A stretch of 64,000 nt of DNA, taken from Gracilaria domingensis (lineage: Eukaryota > Rhodophyta > Florideophyceae > Gracilariales > Gracilariaceae). The stretch lies in contig VCMS01000070.1 in NCBI GenBank assembly GCA_022539475.1, positions 62,001 to 126,000 on the forward strand, given 5' to 3'. Of this stretch, positions 13,501 through 25,142 are shown in pieces. The translations under genes and the position numbers were made by a program. Below the pieces are notes generated by a model. That model searched no databases. It had not been told where the DNA came from and worked only from the letters and a program-made list of their open reading frames with translations. Position 1 is the stretch's first letter, and the number at the start of each line of letters is the position of its first letter.

Positions 13501-14559
13501 CCATATTGCTCCTATTCCGAATCTCCCACTCCTCCAACTCAGCGTGATTCAGAAACATGATTCGCGAATCCTCTTCTTTTCTGGCTTCAAACGTTATGAG
13601 TTTGTCGGCCTTCCGAGCGAGCTCAAAGTCCCTCGTCGTGTACACAAGACGACTGTCAGCGTTCATCATATGTGCAAGAATGCGAAATGTCTCTCCATCA
13701 AACCCGTTCTCTTCCATACATCGTCAACCAGGAAGAGACATGTGTGGTTCACAAACCATTGCCTGGCCTTGTCCACAGCTTCCTGCAGTTTCTTTCCACG
13801 TATAGTGTTCGCCAGCTTCTGGTTTCCGGTCTTTTCAACAATCTCCGCAATCTTTCCACTGAGATCAACCATCTTAGCATCCGCTCCCAGTTGCATAAAC
13901 TGCACACCATCCGGAAACCTGCTTTTCACATCAGCCAAACTACTGTTCAATCCCCGGAGCGCGCACGTCTTTCCAACTCCGCCCCGCCCGGCAGCCACAA
14001 CCGCCAGCACTTTGTGCTCCGATGTTCGCAGTACCGCTGCCTTGAGCTTTCCCTCAGACGTCTGCGATGATTCGTAATCCAGAGTGAGTCGTGGTGGATT
14101 GGGCGGCACGGTTCCATGTTTCAAAAAGTGGACGTCAGTTTGTGCCAAACCATCACCGTCTGTAACCGCCACTTCTCTCTCTCTTACAAACTCTTCAAAC
14201 TTCTCCACGGTGCTCTCGACTTCGGTCAGGGTTTGGTTTGCGGGCTGTACTCGATGCAATAGCGTAGCACTCGCAACGTCTGGCGCTAGCTTGACACACC
14301 TTTCCTTCGCCTGCTGCAACCTAGTTCTCCAAGTGCGCAGCATATGAGACGAAGAGCGTTCTCCACTTGACTCGTTGACCCAACTGTCAACATGTTGCAG
14401 GTGTTGATCGAGCAGTTGTTGAACGTGTCTCAATCTTTCGCGGTTGCGCGAGGCCAGGTCGTGGTGGCGAACAGGGGCTTTGAGTTTGTCCTCCACGTAC
14501 ATGAGAGCGGCTGGCGCCGCGGCTGCGACTGCAGCGGCCGCGGAGACTGGCTCTGCCAT
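10592..14559 (-). pseudogene. NB-ARC/WD40 STAND ATPase, copy A (one frameshift)
   Basis: The encoded protein would have an N-terminal helical domain (about 1-120), an NB-ARC ATPase and a C-terminal WD40 propeller, the architecture of APAF1-type STAND signalling ATPases that oligomerise on ligand binding. Walker A is GRGGVGKT and Walker B is CLFLVDDVW. RNBS-B (SRLVYTTRD) and the GLPL-type CAGIPL motif are present, and VHDDILDVL stands in for the MHD motif. About ten WD repeats follow, most ending in VWD or LWD. The start is the ATG of MAEPVSAAA. One base is missing near 13715 compared with copy B (two Cs instead of three before ATAC), which breaks the frame just after Walker B; the remaining 1,041 codons are open. 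A sequencing error could explain this. Otherwise it is a recent pseudogene. Confidence 0.85.
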
Positions 14560-14986
14560 GGGAAGGTTGAGCTGATGTGAATGAGCTAAACTCGAAAGTA
14601 GCAGCGGTAACGCGCGCGCCGTGCTACAGCTGTTCGTGATACCGGGACACGTTCTTTCCGAAAAGCGGAACGGGGCACAAGAACTTGTAGGGGATCGATT
14701 GCGCGAGCGACAACGTCTGACGACGAATGAGCTAAATTTATTCGACGGTGCGAGCCAGGTGCGCGAGATCGCAATAGTGACCAATCTGCCACATTAGAAA
14801 TGCAATGGGAGGCGGTTCGCAGAAGGACCGAGAAATGAGTGGAGAGAAGGAGAAACTGATAGAGACGGGTGGCCTGATGAGATTTGGAGATTTGGAGATG
14901 TGGAGGTGGTGGCAGTTGACAGCACAGTAATGGCACTTGCGCGTTGCTGTCATGCGATGGTGCGATGCGCTCGGCCGCGAACGAAG

Positions 14987-15857
14987 CAGGCCCGTATCGG
15001 TGACTGACTGACTACGGCGCTTTTTTCACTGACTTTGACTGACTGACTCCAGTAGTTCGGCCGTAGTCAAATATTGTAGTCACCGTTGTCTACAGCAGCA
15101 AGTGAACGGCTCCATAGCAGCTCAATGTGACTTTGGATGATCTCTGAGAGATATAAGTAGATATATTTGACCGCACACAGTAGTAATTAACATCTCAGCA
15201 GTTTTGACTTCTATGTCCTGTCTAATCTTCGTACAAATCATTCGTTCATTTGTTGTTTTTGAAAGGGAAGCTGTCGAACTAGACAGTTCATTGATGACTC
15301 ACAGTCATAAACTGAAGGTGATATTCAGTTTGTTGCAGAAAGAACGTTGCAAATCGTTGAAGAACAATAAATAGAAAGAGCCGAGCATGACTCTGCGGTT
15401 TTGGAGACGCACTAACAAACTGCCACGGTGGATAAGCCTCGTTCCATTTAATATAATTGCGCAAGTAGCTCTATCCGCTCAGGCTTACTCTGCTCCAGCT
15501 GAAAGACGTTTCAGTGACCTTGCCCGCATTGAGGGCAATTGGAGACAGTCTCTTCCTTCGGAGACTTAGAAATCACGGAAAGCATTAAAGCATTTATCCA
15601 TTAAGAGCCACATAGAAACCAACATGAAGAAAACAGTGTACTGCAATTTGGAACCTCTGCGTTGCAAAAACCAGCGACAAAAGTAGCATGGAAGATCATA
15701 GAAAACTCTTAGGCACCTACTTCTTAGGCTCTCTAGTAAACGTTCACGCGTATGTCTTGTGACTATATTTTGACTACTTTCAAGATGACTACCGCCAAAA
15801 GTGCTTGACTTCTTGACTTCAACATGTATCAAAAACGTAGTCACGAATACGCCCCTG
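14987..15857 (+). mobile_element. hAT-family element (non-autonomous) with 8-bp TSD
   Basis: The element starts CAGGCCCGTAT and ends in the inverse of CAGGGGCGTAT, typical hAT terminal inverted repeats. It is flanked by the 8-bp direct repeat GAACGAAG (14979-14986 and 15858-15865). The orthologous spacer at about 213-225 has the empty site. At 871 bp it is far too short for a full hAT transposase, and only a C-terminal coding relic remains inside. Confidence 0.92.
15387..15569 (+). pseudogene. hAT transposase C-terminal dimerisation relic
   Basis: A 60-codon open frame contains a motif like the hAT dimerisation region: a hydrophobic run (VALSAQAYSAPA) followed by ERRFSDLARI and WRQSL. In complete hAT transposases this motif sits near the C-terminus, and the reading direction agrees with that. 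All catalytic parts are missing, so the element could only move using a transposase supplied elsewhere. Confidence 0.7.
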
Positions 15858-16476
15858 GAACGAAGCCTCTCATATTGCATTTTGTGACCGGAAGTATGGT
15901 GCAGCGGCGTCACACAGAGCGTTCTAACGCAAGCCGGTGCGCCATACTCCGCAGCGCTGCTGACACTAACTGTGGTGCTATGGGGCTCCACATGAAGTGT
16001 TTGCGTGATTCGGCTGACCACAACACTGCTTTGTACGTTGGCAGCGGCCGGAGAAGCGGTTAAAGTGGAATAAGAAGCAAGTGAGCAACGTCAGGGCGGC
16101 TGCCCTAATTGGGTACTCGAAGGCGTCCAACTGACTTTTTTTGGGAGAAGCTGAAGACATACGCTTCGGCCATCATGGCGCAGCGATATGAGGAACACAC
16201 CAGGGCTGGAACACACGCTCTGCATCGTGCGTGAAAGGTAACGAAGTTATGCATGATGACTGTCAAACATGAACTGGTGGCAAGACTGCGACACGTGCCA
16301 ACCGCGGCGAGCTACGTGTTCATGTGTGCCATGTGGCGCGTTGCGCTCACGCCAATCAAGCGCCGGCAACAAACGCGCTGGCCGAGTATGTCGAGAAAGC
16401 GCAACCCGCGCGCCACGCCCAGCACGTGGCCACGCGTCTCTCCCGCGGCGCGCTTGCCCACATCGGCGTGTGGGTG

Positions 16477-16521
16477 GCGCGTGCCGCGCGTGCCGCGCGT
16501 GCCGCGCGTGCCGCGCGTGCC
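16477..16521. repeat. 9-bp minisatellite, five units
   Basis: Five perfect GCGCGTGCC units, against three at the homologous site 873-899. Confidence 0.85.
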
Positions 16522-17085
16522 GTGGCGGCGGCCGGCGCAGTCGGCCGTGCGGAGCGTCGCGGCGATGCGCGACACACGCGAGCGGCGGGCGGCCACGCGC
16601 GTGTGGCGAGCAGCGCGCAGCCGCCAACGGCGCGCTGCGCCGCGACGCGCAGTAAGGGAGCTCTCGTTTGTCAATCGTCGCCAGTGTAGGCAGCCATCCC
16701 TGGCAGGATGGCTGCATACACGCAAATGTTGGGAGGCAATTGCGAGCTTTGGCGGCTTCGAGCCGTCAATTTTTCTCTTCTGCAATTGCACTCCGTGTCT
16801 TCCCCCATCGCTCGCGTCTCCGCACATGGCGCAACCCTTTCCTCGTGTCTGCGAGTACGACATGTGCAACGGTACCCTTGAACGGAGGCATTCATGTCTG
16901 CGCGCATGCCACACCGCCACTCCACGCCCAACGCGGAGGACCAATTTTTGTTTCTGACAGAGTGCCACCATAGCTGAGTGGTTGTCGGCGTGGGCCGAGT
17001 CATGTCGCAGGCGCACAAAAATGATATCAAGATGCGCACTTGTTTGCGAGACAGTTGAAAATCGATCCAGTCATCCACTTTGAGC

Positions 17086-18186
17086 CAGAGCCGTATTGTT
17101 GACTACATTTTTGACCAAGTCGAAAATTTGAAGTCACTCAATGAATTTTGTAGTCAGTCATATTTAGTCACATTTTTTTGCCTTTTTTCGAAGCGTGTTT
17201 GTCTAGAAATTAAACTGCACTGCTCATGGTTTGAGATATATATATGTAAGTGTACATATCAGCGTGCTTAGGCTCTAGCAATGCGTATTTATTCTAAATA
17301 ATGTTAATGCCAAACTTCAAAGTTTTTAAAACGTTTTTAAAAATGATCAAGAAATTGCAAACAAAACAAAGGGAAAAGTAATCAGAAAAAAAGATATCTG
17401 TTGAGATCTATCGCTAAGATCTATCGCTAGATCCGCACTGGTCCCAGAGTGGGACTAGAAAGAAATGGCACAGTCCGGTGTCGCGGCCCGCGGGTGGGCT
17501 GTTCGGACTGACGTAGCTGAGACACACAGTGGCGGCCCGCCGGTGGGCAGCATGTGCAACGCAACTTACGGCTCCTGCGAACAGCTGCGTCGGATTTACG
17601 GACTCACGGCTCTGCGTAGGGCTGCGTCGCGCTCGGTCAAAGACCGTCGTAAAGCTGTCGTTTACTGAGTAGATAGATTGAATACGATAGGTTAGTTACC
17701 ACTAGACTAAACAGGACTTCTACCGATTCAGATCTAAGTACTACTGCGCCAGCGGCGGCGGCGGCTAGCGCGACCGTCGACAACGGCGCATCCAGCGCTT
17801 TAGCCGCCGTCGTCGAACACGGCGCAGGATGTCTGGAGTGCCATCCATCCTTGACCCTCGACAATATCTTACCGACTAGTTCACTATTTAAACTATTTTA
17901 GTGAAAACAAAACCCAAACTTATTTTGAAAATTATATAAGCTGTTATGGTGCACACGTGTAGGGTTATGAGTGGTTATGAATACGAAACGTGTCTTTGTG
18001 GCCAAGTGTACTGTAAATGACTAAATCTGACTAATTAATATTGTAATAAAATTTTGATGTGCAATACTAATTGCAATAATGTTTCTGTTGCAATATCAAT
18101 TGCAATATGTGAATAGGAGTGCAATAGGCAATAAATATTGCTTATTGCAATATATTGCAATAGAAATATATTGTACGACACCCCTG
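17086..18186. mobile_element. Composite hAT-type insertion
   Basis: The left end (CAGAGCCGTATTG) and the first ~310 bp match the hAT MITE found at 35827-36377 and 42309-42859. A solo LTR interrupts it at 17399-17863, and MITE-like sequence resumes to about 18020. The right ~160 bp differ: they are rich in TTGCAATA-type motifs and end in CCCCTG, the inverse of a CAGGGG hAT terminus. The right part may therefore belong to a second hAT family fused by nested insertion or deletion. No clean 8-bp duplication flanks the whole. Confidence 0.65.
17399..17863. mobile_element. Solo LTR with 5-bp target duplication
   Basis: A 465-bp segment begins TGTTGAG and ends CTCGACA, a TG...CA terminus with a near-perfect 7-bp inverted repeat. 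It is flanked by the direct repeat ATATC (17394-17398 and 17864-17868). Neighbouring MITE copies lack it. These are the marks of a solo LTR left by recombination between two LTRs. The small hairpin GTCCCAGAGTGGGAC inside recalls the short palindromes of 43.3-49.1 kb, but I cannot show that it is the LTR of that element. Confidence 0.85.
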
Positions 18187-18717
18187 CTCATGTGGTCAAA
18201 GTTATTATTACTCCATCCCTCTGAAAGAGATGGGCTCCGACCGCTATTGCAGCTGCTCGACAGACACTGGTTTTTGTATCAAAGCTGATATCTGGGTTGT
18301 TTGCTCCGCTCTTTCTCTTGCAGCTCAAGAGCTCTTTTTATTTTATGGCTAATCGAAGCCTTACGACCATCTCGATGAATGCGTGTATGAGGTTTGCTCT
18401 ATGATTTAGATGGCACCAATTGAAGTCGACTTCTGCCACACCCTGTTTCAGCAAGCTCCGTTGCACTCGTTCTGTTTTGGCGTTGTTTGGCCGTCCGTTT
18501 GTACACGCACGCTCCAACGGGTATGGGGTGATACGACTGTGCGTTGCGCACATTGGGCAGGCAGCTGAGGCAAGCTTGGCGACGTGAGGCGGTGCTTTGA
18601 CGTAAATGCGTTGAGAAAAAGATGGCGCTGTGATCAGGCGCGCAATGCGTGAAAGGATGAGTTTGATGTTTTTGTTGGTCGCGATTCTGGTATATACGGA
18701 TGTGACAAAACAAACGA

Positions 18718-21700
18718 TCATTGCTGCAGAAGACAGAATCGCAACCCTTTGCCCCTAATGGACAGCGGGTCGATGAAGCAGCCAAACTGGTAGCGGCGGC
18801 AGGAGTGCTCGGATGTGCCAAGCCACAGCCTGCCCTTGTGCGAGACGTCGAACTGCAGCGTTGTTGACTGCTCCCACCACAGCGGCAGCTGGTGCGGCGC
18901 CGGGTGCGGCACGCACGTGTCGTCGTGCAGGCTGCACAGCTGCGGGGAGTGATACTTGAGCATCACATCGACAGCGGCGGCGCGCAGCGACACGAACATC
19001 GGGCAACTCGCGAGCGCGAAGCGGTGCGTGGCCACGCGCTGCGCCACGTCCCACACGAGCAACACGTCGTCGTCGTATCCCGCCGCCACTCGCGCGCCGT
19101 CGTCGCACATGGCCACGCACTCGACGAACTTGTGCTCCGGGTGCGCGCGCAGCGCGTCGCCGACAGCGGCGCCGCGGCGCGTGTCCCACACGCGCACGTC
19201 GCCGTCACCGTCGCCCGACGCGGCGCGCGAGCCGTCGGCGCACAGCGCCACGCTGCGCACGCGGTCACCGTGGCCGAGCAGCGCGTCGCACACGGCGGCG
19301 CCGGAGCGCACGTCCCACACGCGCACTGCATGGTCGTGAACACCGCCGGACGCGAGCCGCCGCGCGTCCGCGCTCAACGAAAGCGCTCGCACGGCGCGCT
19401 CGTGCGCGCGCAGCACCTGCGGCCGCAGCGCGCCGCTGGCGCCGTCCCACAGCCGCACCGTCCCGTCCCTCGACCCCGTCGCAATCCACCGCCCGTCCGC
19501 GCTCACGCACACACTCGCAATCGCCTCCTCATGCGCGTCCTCACCGCGGCTGCCGCTCTCCGCCTGCGCGCCCCTCACATCCCACACTCGAACGCTACCG
19601 CCCCACGTCCCGGCAAGCCCGACAGAGCCGTCTTCACTTGCACCCACGAAACCAACGAAACCAACCCCCGTACCCCCTTGTATCACGCCTCTTTCGCTCC
19701 CATGCTCCCACACGCCATAAGCTCCGTCATGTGCACCCCACAAAATCAGTTTCCCATCTTCGATGAGCGCTACGCTACTCACACGAAATCCGGCTTCAAC
19801 AGAGTTCAAGTAACTTCCGCTCTCAGCGTCCAGCACTCCAAGCATTCCATGAGACGATCCCGTTACAATCAGTTCCCCATTCTCACTGAAAGCCACACAG
19901 TTCACAGAACCATCGTTTGGTGTTTGCGCCTCACATATCTTTTCGCCACTCTCTGCGTCCCATACGTAAACTCCACCCTCTTCCAACCCACAACACACCT
20001 TCCTTCCCGTCGAGCTCACAGCAACGCACCACACATTCCCTTCTTTCCCACTCACAAGTTCCAGAGCAGTGCCACCGCCCTGCAGGTCCCACGTTACCAC
20101 ATTGCCAACTTTTCGTAGCCCACACGCGACCCATCTCGAATCCTCGCTCAAACAAATGCACACAATCGCTGCCGTACTCTTTCCCACACTACTCTCCACG
20201 TCCCTCGCAGCGTCCCACTTCTTCACGTTATTATCAGCATCCACGTACACAACCATTCGTCCATCTTTTGACAACGCAGCGGATCCATACCTTCTTATCT
20301 TTCTTTCAAAACGGTTAAGACTGCCGTGCGTTAAGTTGTACTTCACTATTTTCAAGCCACTGTGTGCAACCAAGATTGTCAACTCATTCTTATGCTTTTG
20401 AACACCCAATACGATCCCTCCACTTGTATGCTCTCCAAATCAGCGCCCCCAGCAGCCGTCAGGAACCCTTCTTCCGCCTTCAACCATGCTTCTTCTCTCT
20501 TCTCTGCAATCTCCGCAACTTGCTCCAAAAACTCACGCGTCGTCTTACACTTCTTTGAATGCGTTATCAGTCGTTCATACAGCTGGAACCACACCTCCCG
20601 TGGGTTTCGTGACACTGCATCCGGCTCAATCTCGCCGCCTGTGCAATCACTTCCAGTGCCCTCTTCTTCTCTTCCTTCCTTTCCATGCTTGAACGAACGA
20701 GTGCTGTTTGCCCATTTGAAACTTCACTCTCAACAGCAAAGATTCCACTCTCTGTAAGACGCCTCGCTATCCATTCAGGATTCAGTAGCAGCCATACCAA
20801 TTCTTCATATTCTTCGGCGTCCTTGAGAAGTCGACAAACGTTGCTCTCCAGATACCCATCTCTGTCTTCCACACCCCACCATTCTCGTCTTCTGCATTCT
20901 TTCATGCAGTTTACAACCGGTGCGTCTTCCACAACTGCTGCGTTCTGGACAACATCGGCCCTACCTTTGTCCGGCTTCCAACAGCACACTTTCCTTAACT
21001 TCATCCAAATCCGGCTCTTCTCACCTCAGCAGCTCCTAAACTATTCGGAACCACTTCGGATACCCTCTCAACTTCAGCACTATCATCCCCAATATACCCA
21101 TTCAATAATCGCTTAATGTACCTGCCCTTCTCATCTCCCGAATCATGACGCAACACATCCAAAATGTCGTCATGCACACGCAGCACCTTCTTCTTCCCTC
21201 GAATCGCAATCTCCACTACAGCCACCGAGTCTAGAGCTTCCATCACCTTCACAGCCTCACTTGCCTCACTCAATCCCCAAAGCTTTTGCAGCATCGAGAC
21301 AGGTACCTCCTGTTGCTTTTCCAGAACACACAACGTTCGAAGCATTTCCCGAATCGAGTACGTAAAAGGCTTTCCTGACTCCGTCTCTCCTTTCCATCGA
21401 CGCTCAAGTACTGACATCGAAGTATCAACCACGTTCCTTATCGCACCGTAACCCGGCCAGTGTTCCGTAACCAGTGACTTCTTTGTGGTCTCAACTCTTC
21501 ATGATACATACTCAGTGCATCCTCTTTTGGTTCTGCCATTCGCGTCACGTATTTTCGAACACCGGCACCGGTCACAGCCAAAAGTAAAGGTATTCCTGCA
21601 CAAGTCAACAGAATCTCCTCCAACGCCTCCATATTGCTCGGGTTCTGAATCCTGCACTCCTCCAACTCAGCGTGATTCAGAAACATGATTCGCGAATCTT

Positions 21701-22687
21701 CTACTTTTCTGGCTTCAAACTTATGAATTTGTCGGCCTTCCGAGCGAGCTCAAAGTCCCTCGTCGTGTACACAAGACGACTGTCAGCGTTCATCATATGT
21801 GCAAGAATGCGAAATGTCTCCCCATCAAACCCGTTCTCCTCCCATACATCATCAACCAGGAAGAGACATGTGTGGTTCACAAACCATTGCCTGGCCTTGT
21901 CCACAGCCTCCTGCAGTTTCCTTCCACGAATAGTGTTCGCCAGCTTCGGGTTCCCCGTCTTTTCAACAATCTCCGCAATCTTTCCACTGAGATCAACCAT
22001 CTTAGCATCCGCTCCCAGTTGCATGAACTGCACACCATCCGGAAACCTGCTTTTCACATCAGCCAAACTACTGTTCAGTCCCCGAAGCGCGCACGTCTTT
22101 CCAACTCCGCCCCGCCCGGCAGCCACAACCGCCAGCACTTTGTGCTCCGATGTTCGCAGTACCGCTGCCTTGAGCTTTCCTTCAGACGTCTGCAAAGATT
22201 CGTAATCCAGAGTGAGTCGTGGTGGATTGGGCGGCACGGTTCCATGTTTCGAAAAGTGGAGGTCAGTTTGTGCCAAATCATCACCGTCCGTCACTGCGAC
22301 TTCTCTCTCTTTTACAAACTCTTCAAACTTTTCCACGGTGCCCTCGACTTCGGTCAAAGTTTGGTTCGCGAGCTGTACTCGATGCAATAGCGTAGCACTC
22401 GCAACGTCTGGCGCTAGCTTGACACACCTTTCCCTCGCCTGCTGCAACCTAGTTCTCCAAGTGCACAACATATGAGACGAAGAGTGTTGTCCACTTGGCT
22501 CGTTGATCCAAACTTCAACACGTTGCAGATGTTGATCGAGCAGTTGTTGAACGTTTCTCAATCTTTCGCGGTTGCGCGAGGCCAGGTCGTGGTGGCGAAA
22601 AGGGGCTTTGAGTTTGTCCTCCACGTACTTGAGAGTGGCTGGCGCCGCGCCTGCGATCGAAGCGGCCGCGGAGACCGGATCTGCCAT
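18718..22687 (-). pseudogene. NB-ARC/WD40 gene copy C (five single-base losses)
   Basis: The start codon at 22687 (MADPVSAAAS) opens 328 codons that include Walker A (GRGGVGKT) and Walker B (LFLVDDVW). Compared with copies A and B, single bases are then missing near 21720, 21490, 21025, 20621 and 20411, splitting the gene into six open pieces. The last piece (20409 to 18718) keeps the whole WD40 region, about ten repeats, intact. All five changes are losses of one base and none adds a base. The D/C-type N-terminus (INEPSGQHSS) marks it as the duplicate of copy D. This is a pseudogene unless the assembly has systematic deletion errors. Confidence 0.88.
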
Positions 22688-24455
22688 TTAAGCAGCGTTG
22701 AGCTAATGTGAGTGCTTCAAACTCGAAAGTAGCAACGGTAACCGGAGCGGCGTGCGACCGGTGCTTGAGATGCCGAGGGGCGTTTGCTCCGAAAAGTGGG
22801 AAGCGAGCAGAAAAAGGTCGAGTCGTTCGATTCCGGGAACGAGAAGGTTCGACGACGTATGAGCTGGATTTATTCGACTGAGCAAACCAGCTGCGCCATA
22901 GTGGCCAATCTGGTACATCAGAAATGCACGGAGAGGCGGTTTGCGAGGGAATGACGGATAGATGAGTGGAGGAGAGAAGGAGACACTGATGGAGACGATT
23001 GATCGACAGCGAAGACTGTCAGTTGGAAGCCCAAGTGATCGCGAGACGCTGATGCCTGCTTGAGGAGTTTGAGAGACATGCTGGTGTGCTAGCTAGTTGT
23101 CTTACTACAGCAAGGGCACTTGCGCATTGATGCCATGCGATCGTGGCGTGTGCACATGTACACGTATACGCCGTCATCCATCAATGCCAGATGTGACACT
23201 TCGGAACTGAAGTCCCTAATTCCCACATGCTGCCTTTTCGTCTTCCCCGAAAGTTATGTACTCCCACAGGCAGCTTCATAATGCTTCTCCTTCATGTTGA
23301 CGAATGCAGAATTGACTACTTTTGTCCGTTGTCAAGATACGTGGGGACCCATCTGCAAATCGCACAATGCATCGCGCCCACTGTGTCAAGCTCGGAAGAA
23401 AAGCGCATATGCGGCGAGACGGCGAGCTACGTGTTGCTGTGCGCCATGTGGCGCTTTCCGCACACGCCAATAAAGCGCCGGCAACAAAACGCGCTCGCCG
23501 AGTGTGTCGCGCCAGGCGCCGTGTGACCCGCGCGCCACGCCCGGCATGTGGCACGCGTCCCTCCCGCACGGGCCGCGCGCGCGCGCGCATCGGCGGGTGG
23601 GCGGCACGGGCCGCGGGGGGGCCAAAACTAGAACATCGAGAGACACATAGCCACAAATAGCCTACATTTTTCTGTGGTCTCGGCCTCTTTGTTGAGTTTC
23701 GATGTAGTACACAGTGTACGCTACAGCCGGGATAGCAACCAGTACCTTTGGTATCTCAATGGCTCTCTGCGCGCCGTAACCTTGATGGTCCTTCAGCGTT
23801 GGCACATAATTTCTAACGAGGCAAGAGAGTTCCATAGCACAAAGACGGCGGTATAGGCGTCAATGATGAACCTCGGTTGGTCTGGGCGATTGAGCGGACC
23901 ATTGCAGTCGACGAGGTCACAAATGGGCTCCCTGGCGACACTCCGGCGAAGATGCTTGCCAACTGTGTGGCCCACGCCCGAATCTCGAGAGCCAGCGCGA
24001 GCATGTCAGTTGACTGGCACACATGTCATCAGGTGCCCACGTGGACGCGCTGTCGAAAGGCAGCAATTCGACAACGGCAGCTCCAGGCGGCGGCACGCGA
24101 GGCCGACGCGTGGCGTCGCCGCGTCGAATCGAATCGCGGCCGTCGAGTTGGCAGCGCGCGCCGCGCTCCCGCCGTCGGGAGCGACAGCACGGCTGTGACA
24201 GCCGCCAGTTGGGCGTCCCTCGCGCAGCTTTTCCTCCCGCAGCTGTTCGATCTCGCGGGGAGCATTTCCCGGGATGCCGCTCGCACGTGCTGCTCAGCGC
24301 GGTTGGCGCGCCCTCTGCGTGGCTTCGCGATGGGTCGAGCCCTCCTCGGCAAAGCTCTCGGTCACGGTCGCCTATGACCTTGCCCAGTGAGTGGCACTGC
24401 CTCGGACCACCGCCGGAGAGAGACACGCGACGACAGTTGTTCGGGGGAAGCAGCC

Positions 24456-24535
24456 CTCGTCTGTACATCGTCGCAAGTGTATGCAGCCATCGCTCGCAAC
24501 ATGGCTGCATACACTTGCGACGATGTACAGACGAG
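24456..24535. repeat. Perfect inverted repeat (35-bp arms, 10-nt loop)
   Basis: Arms 24456-24490 and 24501-24535 are exact reverse complements around the loop CGCTCGCAAC. A diverged form, with GCAGCCATCC and its complement forming the stem, is found in both type-2 spacers (about 1024-1097 and 16668-16735). A truncated form is at 8977-9036. It is therefore an old, conserved part of the repeat unit. Confidence 0.9.
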
Positions 24536-24740
24536 AGCTGCGCGAGAGCAAGCCAATCTATATCAGCATATGGCTGAGCACGTTGCAAGCGAGTTTGACG
24601 GCGCATTGCGGGTGTTCCACTACAACCGCTGGGGCGAAGGCGTCGTTGGCAGCAGACTGCCCCCAGTGCCAACCTTTCGTTTTCTAGACCGTTTCGTCCC
24701 CCTCTATCAAAGGCATCACATTTTCTTCTTCAGTTTGCTG

Positions 24741-25142
24741 CTAGTTCGATGATGCTTTCCGCGCATCTTCATCCCCTATCTCTTGCAAAGTACTTTGAGG
24801 GTCGTCCTCATCTTCCTCCTCCGCAGACATCCATTTCTCGTAGTTTGACCGTCCCAGCTCGTACAGGCGAAATTTTGGGACGCCGTCTGAGGCTTCCACC
24901 GCTCCTAATGCCAATAGCTCGTGTTGAAGGAATCCTTCAATGATCCGTCTCCCAGCCCTTCTGTCCAGTCGGTACTCGCATGTATACCTCCTGACAGCTC
25001 TCTGCCACGCAACCGCCCTTATGAGCTTCCAACGGTCGGAAATGATGGCGCATCTTACAACCAAGAAGGGCGCACGGGACAAACGCGGAAAAAGTGGGAG
25101 CCAATTGAGATTCGTGGTTGTTTCGAGCGTCTCAGAGAACAT
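24741..25142 (-). other. Possible decayed coding remnant in spacer
   Basis: A 133-codon frame whose second half has protein-like composition: basic and hydrophobic residues followed by an acidic tail with EEEDEDD. The equivalent frame in the first type-1 spacer is cut by a deletion after LLALGA. I recognise no family, and upstream sequence in the same frame does not extend convincingly. It may be the last exon-like piece of a lost gene, or chance. Confidence 0.25.

Larger units (their letters stand above)
14560..18717. repeat. Intergenic spacer, type 2 (second copy, with transposon insertions)
   Basis: This duplicates the spacer at 1-2147, with two insertions absent from the first copy: an hAT-derived element at 14987-15857 and a composite hAT/solo-LTR insertion at 17086-18186. 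The second insertion is accompanied by loss of about 175 bp of spacer relative to the equivalent type-1 sequence (25683-25858). The region upstream of copy A is at its left end and the conserved post-stop region of copy C is at its right end. No host gene is supported. Confidence 0.75.
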
